A stretch of 11,557 nt of DNA from Cyanobacteria bacterium Co-bin13 (GCA_014534385.1 JACVRP010000069.1:1-11557); one strand, 5' to 3'; positions 1 through 5,861 are shown, counted from the first letter of the stretch. The notes: a model not told the origin generated them from the sequence alone. Program-made: numbers and translations.

Positions 1-370
1 GAATTGATTCAGTTTCGGTTTCGGCCCGCTGCAGGTCAGTTTCTCGCTGGCCAATCAGGTCTACCACCGCTAGGTAAGCCTGCACAAATTTGCTCACCCG
101 CTCTGAGGGGATGTCGCTAGCGTCGGGTTGAGGTTTAACCGGCGTTGCAAGCGGCAGATCTGGGTCACGCTCGGCTGCCGCTGCTGACCCGCCGGGCTGG
201 ATCAAAAGCAGCAGGCAGCAGCAAGCCAATGCACTTAGGCCCTTGCCCCACCTGGGCGCGGCAGCCATGCGGGTCAACCAGCGGCGCAGCCGTTCTCCCC
301 AGCCCACCGATTTGGCCAGCAGGGTTTGTAGCCAGGGCCAAAATCTCGCCATCTCTTCAAACAAATTCAT
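1..370 (-). CDS. Exported DUF4168-like protein, N-terminal part (runs off left edge)
   Basis: Reading the minus strand from ATG at 370 gives an open frame of about 123 codons that leaves the window at base 1. The translation begins MNLFEEMARFWPWLQ and has a hydrophobic stretch with three Cys (ALACCCLLLI, about residues 53-62), then a small-residue segment (GGSAAAERD) typical of a signal peptide end. After a Pro-rich linker comes an acidic/amphipathic segment (KFVQAYLAVVDLIGQRETDL) resembling the start of the DUF4168 domain found in many cyanobacterial exported proteins. An in-frame TGA lies directly upstream of ATG 370. A second in-frame ATG at 352 is an equally plausible start. The family assignment is by memory of its style, since only the beginning of the domain is in the window. 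Function unknown; likely periplasmic or lumenal. Divergent from the LuxR-type regulator. Confidence 0.65.
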   Translation of the reverse strand, partial: MNLFEEMARFWPWLQTLLAKSVGWGERLRRWLTRMAAAPRWGKGLSALACCCLLLLIQPGGSAAAAERDPDLPLATPVKPQPDASDIPSERVSKFVQAYLAVVDLIGQRETDLQRAETETESI

Positions 371-436
371 CCCTCATCTTAGCGATCCCCGAGGGCATCT
401 TTTGCCTTTGACAGCTAGGCAAACCCAGGAGAAATA

Positions 437-499
437 GCGTATCCGGCGTGAAACCGAATAAGCGCGTATAGTTAAGCTATGGTCTAAGCATATATACGC
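437..499. promoter_or_regulatory. Candidate operator: three GCGTAT half-sites between divergent genes
   Basis: GCGTAT occurs at 437-442 and again at 464-469, and its inverse ATACGC lies at 494-499. The second and third copies extend to a perfect 7-bp inverted pair, GCGTATA (464-470) and TATACGC (493-499). Start-to-start spacings are 27 and 30 bp, close to three helical turns. The cluster lies in the 145-bp region between the DUF4168-like gene and the small LuxR-type regulator. The last copy ends 16 bp before that regulator's ATG, so it could be an autoregulatory site. TATAGT at 467-472 is a possible -10 element, but no convincing -35 is visible. The regulatory role is inference; the repeats are directly visible. 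Confidence 0.35.
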
Positions 500-515
500 A
501 AGTATTACCAGGGAA

Positions 516-809
516 ATGAGTATGGCGGGCAACGAGACCTCTCAAGTAAATGTCAGCGGCACGCTGTCGGAGCGAGAACTGCAAATCGTTGAACTGGTTG
601 CTGCCGGATTGACTAACCAGGAAATTTCTGAACAGCTGGAAATCAGCAAACGGACAGTCGATAACCACATCAGCAACATTCTCACCAAGACGGCGACGGG
701 CAACCGGGTAGCCCTAGTGCGCTGGGCGCTGCAGTGGGGCAAAGTCTGCATTGATGAAGTGAACTGTTGCGCTCTGCCAACGCCTGACACAAAAGAGGCT
801 AAGCCTTGA
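516..809 (+). CDS. pedR: Small LuxR-type transcription regulator, PedR-like
   Basis: This 97-residue protein is almost entirely a LuxR/NarL-type helix-turn-helix (about residues 17-72). It carries the family signature LSERELQIVELVAAGLTNQE followed by ISKRTVDNHISNIL and has no receiver domain. The C-terminal tail RWALQWGKVCIDEVNCC holds three Cys (78, 84, 85). This layout matches PedR (Ssl0564 of Synechocystis), a small cyanobacterial regulator that responds to photosynthetic electron transport, with thioredoxin acting on its cysteine(s). The assignment is from recalled sequence style, so the exact orthology and the redox role here are inferred. ATG 516 is preceded by AGGGAA with a very short spacer. 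ATG 522 is an alternative with better spacing. The gene is monocistronic: it is divergent from the DUF4168-like gene, and a repeat-rich gap of about 250 bp separates it from hisS. The stop codon lies just after an AGGCTAAGCCT palindrome (796-806). Confidence 0.82.
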   Translation: MSMAGNETSQVNVSGTLSERELQIVELVAAGLTNQEISEQLEISKRTVDNHISNILTKTATGNRVALVRWALQWGKVCIDEVNCCALPTPDTKEAKP

Positions 810-881
810 GTAGATGCTGCGGAGGGGACAAAGGGTAGAAGGTTAGGGTCCGGCACAGGGTGTGAGGGTAAGGGTTTAGGA

Positions 882-897
882 GTAAGGCAGAGGGCAG
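882..897 (+). repeat. 16-bp interspersed repeat, copy 1 (upstream of hisS)
   Basis: GTAAGGCAGAGGGCAG here is repeated exactly, in inverted orientation, at 2615-2630. The two copies therefore flank hisS as widely spaced inverted repeats about 1.7 kb apart. The surroundings of both copies are purine-rich on the same strand as the repeat, which suggests a dispersed intergenic repeat family rather than a chance match. Confidence 0.7.
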
Positions 898-924
898 AAA
901 GGGGTTTCTCATCTTCCCCATCTC

Positions 925-940
925 CTGCGGCTAGCCGCAG
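925..940. repeat. Perfect 16-bp palindrome upstream of hisS
   Basis: CTGCGGCTAGCCGCAG is a perfect palindrome of two 8-bp arms with no spacer, located about 120 bp before the hisS start. As RNA it would need to open a small loop to fold. There is no T-run after it, so it is a poor intrinsic terminator. It could be part of the surrounding dispersed repeat or a protein-binding site. Confidence 0.5.
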
Positions 941-1050
941 CCCTGCGTTCGCGCCTATCTCCCGGCTTACCCACTAGACAGGCGGCAATTCTCCTCAGCT
1001 CAAGCCTAACCGCTCTCGTTTGCCGTTAAAATCTAAAGCCTGCCCACGTC

Positions 1051-1054
1051 AGGA
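1051..1054 (+). promoter_or_regulatory. Shine-Dalgarno AGGA that decides the hisS start
   Basis: AGGA lies 7 nt before ATG 1062. The longer frame opening at TTG 1020 would add 14 residues unlike the usual HisS N-terminus and has no comparable site, so ATG 1062 is preferred. Confidence 0.6.
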
Positions 1055-1061
1055 TGACTTT

Positions 1062-2378
1062 ATGGAGACGCTGCAATCACTTACGGGAACTGAGGACATT
1101 CTGCCTAAGCCGCAATGGGTCGGGCAAGACGTCAAGGTGGCCGATATCAGTACATGGCAGCGGGTAGAAGCAGCCGCCAGAGAGATCTTCCATCGAGCAG
1201 CCTATCGGGAGATTCGCACCCCCATTTTTGAGCAAACGGCGCTGTTTGAGCGGGGCATTGGCGAGGCGACCGATGTGGTGGGCAAAGAGATGTACACCTT
1301 CAAAGACCGCAGCGATCGCTCTCTCACGCTGCGCCCAGAGGGTACGGCAGGCGTCGTGCGAGCCTTTATTCAGCAGAGCCTCTATGCCCAGGGCGGCGTG
1401 CAGCGGCTCTGGTATACCGGCCCCATGTTTCGCTATGAGCGACCCCAAAAAGGGCGGCAGCGACAGTTTCACCAGGTAGGAGTAGAGGTGCTGGGTAGCC
1501 GCGATCCCCGTGCCGATGTGGAGGTGCTGGCCCTGGCTACAGACCTACTGCAAACTCTGGGGCTCCGCAACCTGACCTTTTACCTCAACTCGGTGGGCAA
1601 CCCCGAGGACCGGGCCCGATACCGGGAAGCTCTGGTGGCCTACCTCACTCCCTACAAAGACCAGCTCGACCCAGACTCCCAAGATCGCCTCAGCCGCAAC
1701 CCGCTAAGAATTTTAGACAGCAAAGACGAAAAGACCCAGGCCATTGCCGAGGATGCGCCCAGCATTTTGGACTATCTGGGCGACGATTCTCGGCGGCACT
1801 TCGACAGCGTGCAGCAGCAGCTAACGGATCTGGGCATTGCCTTTGAACTAAACCCTCGCTTAGTACGCGGTCTGGATTACTACACGCACACCGCCTTTGA
1901 AATCCAGTCCAGCGACCTGGGGGCTCAAGCTACTGTTTGTGGTGGCGGTCGCTATGACGGCCTGGTGAAGGAACTGGGCGGACCTGATACCCCCGCCGTT
2001 GGCTGGGCTATTGGCCTGGAGCGGCTGACCCTGTTGTTAGAAACCCTGCACCCAGCCACTGCCCCGAAGGTGGATCTATACGTCGTCTCCCGAGGTGAAA
2101 AAGCCGAATCTAACGGTCTGTTGCTAGCCCAAAAGCTGCGCGGAGCCGGATTTGCAGTGGAGCTAGATCTGAGTGCTGCCGCCTTTGGCAAACAGTTCAA
2201 ACGAGCCGACCGCAGTGGAGCCGCCGCCTGCCTGATCCTGGGCGACGCCGAAGCCGAAAACGGCACTGTTCAGCTCAAGTGGCTGCAGAGCGGGGAGCAG
2301 TCAGAGTTAGCTCAGGCAGATTTGCTGGCGGATGTGGAGGGGTTGAGGGAGCGGTTGAGGGCAGCACGAGGGGAGTAG
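1062..2378 (+). CDS. hisS: Histidine--tRNA ligase
   Basis: This 438-residue class II aminoacyl-tRNA synthetase charges tRNA-His with histidine in the cytoplasm. From ATG 1062 the protein starts METLQSLTGTEDILP, the expected HisRS opening. Visible motifs are motif 2 (FRYERPQKGRQRQFHQ, about residues 123-138), the histidine-binding HisA motif (LVRGLDYYTHTAFE, about 267-280), HisB (GGGRYDG, about 294-300) and motif 3 (PAVGWAIGLERL, about 311-322). The C-terminal anticodon-binding domain begins near VDLYVV (about 337). Length is normal for bacterial HisRS. There is a slightly long segment (KPQWVGQDVKVADISTWQ) between the first motif and helix 1. The stop codon falls at the edge of a purine-rich repeat, and the last residues (AARGE) may be influenced by it. 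The gene stands alone, convergent with mgtE, with repeat-filled gaps on both sides. Confidence 0.97.
   Translation: METLQSLTGTEDILPKPQWVGQDVKVADISTWQRVEAAAREIFHRAAYREIRTPIFEQTALFERGIGEATDVVGKEMYTFKDRSDRSLTLRPEGTAGVVRAFIQQSLYAQGGVQRLWYTGPMFRYERPQKGRQRQFHQVGVEVLGSRDPRADVEVLALATDLLQTLGLRNLTFYLNSVGNPEDRARYREALVAYLTPYKDQLDPDSQDRLSRNPLRILDSKDEKTQAIAEDAPSILDYLGDDSRRHFDSVQQQLTDLGIAFELNPRLVRGLDYYTHTAFEIQSSDLGAQATVCGGGRYDGLVKELGGPDTPAVGWAIGLERLTLLLETLHPATAPKVDLYVVSRGEKAESNGLLLAQKLRGAGFAVELDLSAAAFGKQFKRADRSGAAACLILGDAEAENGTVQLKWLQSGEQSELAQADLLADVEGLRERLRAARGE
1312..1319. repeat. HIP1 octamer, first of eight in the window
   Basis: GCGATCGC, the highly iterated palindrome of many cyanobacterial genomes, starts at 1312, 2790, 4201, 5173, 5403, 9728, 10085 and 11385. 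All eight lie inside genes. This supports a cyanobacterial origin for the whole window, with no large foreign insert evident. Confidence 0.85.
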
Positions 2379-2433
2379 AGGACGCGGAGACAGGGGGACG
2401 CGGGGACGCGGAGAGGCTCTGGAAACGTTTTCG

Positions 2434-2453
2434 TTCCAAGGCTAAGCCTGGAA
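2434..2453. repeat. Hairpin 1 of the composite repeat
   Basis: TTCC and AGGCT pair with AGCCT and GGAA, with one bulged A on the left side and a one-base centre. The core AGGCTAAGCCT also occurs at 796-806, at the end of the LuxR-type gene. Confidence 0.5.
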
Positions 2454-2462
2454 GTGCCCTCT

Positions 2463-2503
2463 GGAGGCTCTGCCTCCTACGCGTAAGAGGAGGCAGAGCC
2501 TCC
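2463..2503. terminator. Strong 16-bp hairpin, possible bidirectional terminator for hisS and mgtE
   Basis: GGAGGCTCTGCCTCCT (2463-2478) pairs perfectly with its inverse at 2488-2503 across a 9-nt loop that holds most of a TACGCGTA palindrome. Each arm is also partly self-complementary (GGAGGC/GCCTCC), so a cruciform-like alternative fold is possible. There is no T-run on either side, so it is not a classic intrinsic terminator. Its position between two convergent stops suggests it limits read-through or protects 3' ends. The structure is seen; the role is inferred. Confidence 0.5.
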
Positions 2504-2510
2504 GGGAAGG

Positions 2511-2533
2511 GTGCCCAGACAGAGTCTGGGTAC
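2511..2533. repeat. Hairpin 3 of the composite repeat
   Basis: CCCAGAC (2514-2520) and GTCTGGG (2524-2530) pair across a 3-nt AGA loop. The stem extends outward to GTG/TAC with one G-T pair. A further small GAAC-AA-GTTC inverted repeat follows at 2536-2545. Confidence 0.5.
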
Positions 2534-2614
2534 CAGAACAAGTTCCCCACTACCCCACGTCTTCCTATCCTCCTTCCCCGCGTCTCCGCGTCTCCCCTTC
2601 CCCGCGTCCTTCTC

Positions 2615-2630
2615 CTGCCCTCTGCCTTAC
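2615..2630 (-). repeat. 16-bp interspersed repeat, copy 2 (overlaps the mgtE stop)
   Basis: CTGCCCTCTGCCTTAC is the exact reverse complement of the copy at 882-897. On the mgtE strand it reads GTAAGGCAGAGGGCAG, and its bases 2-4 (TAA, 2629-2627) are the mgtE stop codon. Confidence 0.7.
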
Positions 2631-4030
2631 CCCCCTCTTCCCAAAACCAGCTCCGCCAATCCCAGATAAATCACCAGCCCCACAACGTCTACCACTGTGG
2701 TGATAAATGGGGCGGACATCAGGGCGGGGTCGAAGCCTAGGGCCTTGAACAGGAAGGGTAGGGCGGCACCGATGGCGGCGGCGGTGGCTGCGATCGCAAC
2801 TAAACTTCCGCCTACAATCAGGGCCAGGGGAACCTGTCCCATGATTAGCAGCACCAGCACTATCCCCAAGATGCCCAGGAGCAGGCCCAGCAGGCTGCCT
2901 GAGAGCAGTTCTCGCAGCACGACGGCAAGGGGCTGGCGGTAGCGCAGCTCATCGGTGCTGAGGCCGCGAATGACGACGGTGGAAGACTGAGCGCCGACGT
3001 TGCCGCCGGCATCAATGAGCAGCGGCGCAAAAAAGGTGAGGCTGATCAGCTGGCTGAGCAGATCGGCGTGGCGGCTGAGAATAAAAATCGTGATGGCATT
3101 GGTCAGCAGCAGGATCACCAGCCAGGGAATTCGCTGCTGAGTGGCTGCCAGCAAACCGCTCTGGAAGTAGGTTTCGGCGGCAGGCTGTACGCCGCCCATT
3201 TTGTAAATGTCTTCAGTGACTTCCTCCTGCACGATGTCGAGGGCATCGTCAACGGTAATCACGCCCAGCAGGTTTTGCTCGCGATCTACAACGGGCAGAG
3301 CAATCAGGTCGTAGCGCTGGATCAGGTCGGCTACGATTTCCTGGTCGGTATCGGTATCGGCAAAGACCACATCTCGGCCCATAATGTCGCCGATCAGCTG
3401 ATCGGGATAGGCCAGCACCAGGTCGCGAAAAGACACGGTGCCCACCAGGCGCTTAGCCGCATCGGTGACGTAGAGGTAGTAGCTGATTTCCACGTCCCGT
3501 GCCTTTTTACGGACACTATCTTGAGCCTGGGCTACTGTCAGATCGGCCTTAAGCGAGATAAATTCTGGAGTCATCAGCCGCCCCGCCGTGTCGGGCTGGT
3601 AGCCCAGCAGCAGGGACGTGGCGCGGCGTTCCTCGGCACTGAGCTGGGAGAGCATGCGCCGCACGAGCCGAGGCGGCAGCTCATCAAACAGGCTGGCCCG
3701 ATCGTCGGGAGACATGTTTTCGACCACCTCAAGGGCTTCCTGATCGCGGAACTGCTCAATCAGGGACTGCTGAATATCGGAGCCGAGGTGCTCGTACACC
3801 TCAATGGCCTCGGCCTTGGGCAGCAGCCGAAAGGCGATGACCTGCATGGCCTGAGGTAGCCCCTCAATGGCTTCGGCAATGTCCACTTCCTGCACCGGGC
3901 GCAGCAGGGTTTTAGCCCCTTCAAAGTTTTTTTGGGCTAGCAGGATTTCTAGCTGAGAGCGAACCAAGTCACGCAGTTCGCTGCGGGAGCCCAGTGGCTG
4001 TTTTTCGGGTGACAAAACAATCCCCCCCAT
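2627..4030 (-). CDS. mgtE: Magnesium transporter MgtE
   Basis: This 467-residue protein has the full MgtE architecture: a cytoplasmic N-domain (about residues 20-150), a CBS pair (about 153-215 and 217-272) and a membrane domain with five predicted helices (about 300-464). The pore signature FAPLLIDAGGNVGAQSS (about 334-350) and the terminal motif PFITTVVDVVGL (about 441-452, with the conserved pore Asp at 448) are intact. In the family, Mg2+ binding between the N and CBS domains closes this inner-membrane Mg2+ channel when cytoplasmic Mg2+ is sufficient. The DTAGRLM segment (about 147-153) joins the N-domain to CBS1. The N-terminus is slightly uncertain: ATG 4030 has no clear Shine-Dalgarno and opens into a run of seven G. 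The C-terminal residues GRGG and the TAA abut an intergenic repeat. The gene is divergent from cofH and convergent with hisS. Confidence 0.96.
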   Translation of the reverse strand: MGGIVLSPEKQPLGSRSELRDLVRSQLEILLAQKNFEGAKTLLRPVQEVDIAEAIEGLPQAMQVIAFRLLPKAEAIEVYEHLGSDIQQSLIEQFRDQEALEVVENMSPDDRASLFDELPPRLVRRMLSQLSAEERRATSLLLGYQPDTAGRLMTPEFISLKADLTVAQAQDSVRKKARDVEISYYLYVTDAAKRLVGTVSFRDLVLAYPDQLIGDIMGRDVVFADTDTDQEIVADLIQRYDLIALPVVDREQNLLGVITVDDALDIVQEEVTEDIYKMGGVQPAAETYFQSGLLAATQQRIPWLVILLLTNAITIFILSRHADLLSQLISLTFFAPLLIDAGGNVGAQSSTVVIRGLSTDELRYRQPLAVVLRELLSGSLLGLLLGILGIVLVLLIMGQVPLALIVGGSLVAIAATAAAIGAALPFLFKALGFDPALMSAPFITTVVDVVGLVIYLGLAELVLGRGG

Positions 4031-4101
4031 AGAGATGGCGACAGATCTGGCGAACAGCCGTCACAATTGATATTAAGACGGTGAGGCACTAGGTGAGGCG
4101 A
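4031..4101. promoter_or_regulatory. Divergent mgtE/cofH promoter region with a duplicated ribosome-binding site
   Basis: These 71 bp must hold both start regions. GGTGAGGC occurs twice, at 4080-4087 and 4092-4099. The first copy is ideally spaced (6 nt) for GTG 4093; the second lies 3 nt before ATG 4102. TTGATATTAAGAC (4067-4079) is AT-rich and may hold a cofH promoter element, but no clear -35/-10 pair can be called. Confidence 0.4.
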
Positions 4102-5304
4102 ATGGCAACAGCGGTAGCAGCAATTCTTGAGCAGGCGATGGCCGGAGCCGATATTTCACCGGAGCAGGGCTTGACGCTGCTGCAACAGCGAGACGCGGCT
4201 GCGATCGCAGCCATTCGTACCGCTGCAGATAGTCTGCGCCAGCACCAGGCAGGCAAAACCGTAACCTATGTTGTCAACCGCAACCTGAACTACACCAACA
4301 TCTGTGAGCAGCACTGCAGCTTCTGCGCCTTTCGCCGCGACCCAGAGCAGGCAGGGGCCTACTGGCTTGACTGGGGGGTGATAGTGGAAAAAGCGGCAGA
4401 TGGCGTACAGCGCGGCGCAACAGAAATCTGTATGCAGGGCGGGTTAAACCCCGATGCCAAAATCAACGGCAGCTCTCTTCAGTATTACCTGCAGCTGATG
4501 CGCACGATCAAAGACGAGTTCCCTGATCTGCACCTGCACGCCTTTTCACCCCAGGAAGTCCAGTTTATCGCCCGTGAGGACGGGCTCACCTATCGAGACG
4601 TGCTGCTGGCTCTGCAAGATGGGGGTGTGGGCTCTTTGCCCGGCACCGCTGCTGAGGTGCTAGACGACGAGGTCCGCAGAGTTCTTTGCCCCGAAAAGAT
4701 CAATAGCGCTACCTGGCTAGAGATTATTGGCCTGGCCCATGAAATTGGCCTGCCCACCACCAGCACAATGCTCTCAGGGCACATCGAAACGCCTGAGCAG
4801 CAGATCCGTCACCTGGAGCAGCTGCGAACCCGGCAGCGCCAGTCGCGGGAGGCTGGCTATCCAGCCGCCATCACAGAGTTTATCCTGCTGCCCTTTATCG
4901 GCCAGGAAGCCCCTAAGCCCCTGCGAAAGCGAGTTGGGCGAGACCAGCCGGTGCTGGCCGATGCGCTGCTGCTGACCGCAGTTGCCCGCATTTACCTGGG
5001 CAACTGGATTGTCAACCACCAGCCTAGCTGGGTAAAGCTGGGCCTGGCTGGGGCTACCGAGGCCCTGCAGTGGGGCTGCAATGACTTGGGCGGCACCCTA
5101 ATGGAGGAGCATATTACGTCCATGGCTGGGGCGCAGGGAGGCACCTGTTTGACGGTGGAGGAACTGAGGGGTGCGATCGCAACACTCAACCGCCCCGCCC
5201 AGCAGCGCGACACCCTCTACAGTCCGGTTTCCAGCGATTCTGCCGCCGATACCGGATACACCGACCTGGCCCGACAGTCCCTCAGCCACAGCCCCACCGC
5301 CTGA
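4102..5304 (+). CDS. cofH: 7,8-didemethyl-8-hydroxy-5-deazariboflavin synthase subunit CofH
   Basis: This radical SAM enzyme is the tyrosine-handling subunit of FO synthase. With CofG it makes the 8-hydroxy-5-deazaflavin chromophore, which cyanobacteria use in some photolyases and which archaea and actinobacteria use in F420. The [4Fe-4S]-binding CxxxCxxC motif is seen in NICEQHCSFCAF (Cys 68, 72, 75 from ATG 4102). Further conserved stretches are ATEICMQGGLNP, HAFSPQEV, LPGTAAEVLDDEVR, PTTSTMLSGH, ILLPFIGQEAP, WVKLGLAG and GGTLMEEHI. The start is ATG 4102, or GTG 4093 in the same frame three codons earlier. The protein is 400 residues. The final 28 or so residues after the core (starting near LYSPVSSDS) look like low-conservation extension, and they are encoded where the gene overlaps the convergent gene. 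cofG is not in this window. Confidence 0.95.
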   Translation: MATAVAAILEQAMAGADISPEQGLTLLQQRDAAAIAAIRTAADSLRQHQAGKTVTYVVNRNLNYTNICEQHCSFCAFRRDPEQAGAYWLDWGVIVEKAADGVQRGATEICMQGGLNPDAKINGSSLQYYLQLMRTIKDEFPDLHLHAFSPQEVQFIAREDGLTYRDVLLALQDGGVGSLPGTAAEVLDDEVRRVLCPEKINSATWLEIIGLAHEIGLPTTSTMLSGHIETPEQQIRHLEQLRTRQRQSREAGYPAAITEFILLPFIGQEAPKPLRKRVGRDQPVLADALLLTAVARIYLGNWIVNHQPSWVKLGLAGATEALQWGCNDLGGTLMEEHITSMAGAQGGTCLTVEELRGAIATLNRPAQQRDTLYSPVSSDSAADTGYTDLARQSLSHSPTA

Positions 5305-5861
5305 CCAATAATGCCGTTGGTGCTGTCCTGGGGTGGGCTGGGGGCTCTGCCATTCGCCGGGTAAGGCCCCACACTAGAAAACATAAAAACCATCAGCCAA
5401 CCGCGATCGCCGGGGGCCAAAAATAGCCAGTGATAGTGCTGCAGCAGAATAGGTTCGGCGTTGACATACTGCCGCTCCAGAGTCGTAAAAAAAACCTGAG
5501 CAGTCGCAGATTCTGCCCCAGACAAATCCCGAAATGTCCGGTCTGATAGGTCAATTGGCTCTAGCTCTGGCTCCCCCACCATCAGCACCCCCCCAAAGGG
5601 CCATTCCGCAGCGGCCAAGCCCCCTAAAGTACGGCTAGCTACCCGGTTAGCATAGCCAGGCAAGTCGCGCACCAGTCCAGCTACCAAAGTCTCCAGATCT
5701 GCCGGACAAGCGGCTGAGGGGCGAATGTGGGGCACATCGGGCGACGTTGGCACCGTCACCGCCGGGAGAGCACTGCTGTAGGCAGGGGCAACCCCTCCTA
5801 GCACAAGCCCAACGAGGCCCGCTACTACCCGTGAATGACAGCCCCATCTGCACGGTCCCAT
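5217..5861 (-). CDS. Conserved-looking exported protein of unknown function
   Basis: I do not recognise a named family. From ATG 5861 the protein is 214 residues, with an N-terminal signal peptide (basic start, hydrophobic RVVAGLVGLVLGGVAPAYSSA, likely cleavage near residues 31-34). The mature part begins with a Pro-rich stretch, then CPADLETLVAGLVRDLPGYA, a central VLMVGEPELEPIDL, then VFFTTLERQY and HYHWLFLAPGDRGWLMVFMF. It ends with IIGQAVGLWLRDCRA. It therefore has two Cys in the mature part, one near each end, which could form a disulfide outside the cytoplasm. The frame stays open to ATG 5969 and also has ATG 5894. ATG 5861 is preferred because AGAGG lies six bases upstream and the signal peptide then starts normally. 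The last 88 bp overlap the convergent cofH 3' end, and that overlap holds the WLRDCRA segment. Likely periplasmic or thylakoid lumenal (inference). Confidence 0.75.
   Translation of the reverse strand: MGPCRWGCHSRVVAGLVGLVLGGVAPAYSSALPAVTVPTSPDVPHIRPSAACPADLETLVAGLVRDLPGYANRVASRTLGGLAAAEWPFGGVLMVGEPELEPIDLSDRTFRDLSGAESATAQVFFTTLERQYVNAEPILLQHYHWLFLAPGDRGWLMVFMFSSVGPYPANGRAPSPPQDSTNGIIGQAVGLWLRDCRARSVYPVSAAESLETGL

Larger units (their letters stand above)
810..1061. other. Repeat-bearing gap between the LuxR-type gene and hisS
   Basis: I find no gene in these 252 bp. The first part (about 821-904) is strongly purine-rich on the plus strand, with recurrent AGGGT/AGGGC motifs and the 16-bp repeat at 882-897. 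It is followed by a pyrimidine-rich stretch (907-925), a 16-bp palindrome (925-940) and then the hisS leader. TAAAAT at 1027-1032 could be a -10 element for hisS, but no -35 is recognisable. Confidence 0.5.
2379..2640. repeat. Composite intergenic repeat between convergent hisS and mgtE
   Basis: The left flank (about 2381-2416) contains three GACGCGGR units on the plus strand. The right flank (about 2577-2608) contains three units of the inverse (CCCGCGTC, TCCGCGTC). The two arrays therefore face each other as imperfect inverted repeats about 160 bp apart. Between them sit three successive hairpins (2434-2453, 2463-2503, 2511-2533). The right end carries the 16-bp repeat also seen upstream of hisS, and the last two codons and stop of mgtE abut it. 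The multi-hairpin design resembles small palindromic, MITE-like repeats dispersed in cyanobacterial genomes. No transposase and no target duplication were identified. Confidence 0.65.

Noticed and set aside
145..437. Two overlapping plus-strand open frames (145-411 and 243-437)
   Set aside because: Both are antisense to the signal-peptide-bearing minus-strand gene, and their translations are Ser/Pro/Arg-rich without structure.
1020..1061. TTG start for hisS giving 14 extra residues
   Set aside because: ATG 1062 has a well-spaced AGGA and gives the expected HisRS N-terminus. The extra residues are not HisRS-like.
2279..2740. Plus-strand 153-codon frame across the hisS/mgtE gap
   Set aside because: It is out of frame with the hisS end and runs through hairpin repeats into antisense mgtE, so its length comes from GC-rich repeats lacking stops.
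3390..3405. 16-bp palindrome CCGATCAGCTGATCGG inside mgtE
   Set aside because: It encodes part of the CBS linker (DQLIGD) and is explained by coding sequence; no other copy was seen.
3068..3859. 263-codon open frame on the plus strand opposite mgtE
   Set aside because: It lies wholly antisense to a clear mgtE with intact motifs. Its His/Gln/Gly-rich translation has no recognisable domain and is a codon-bias shadow.
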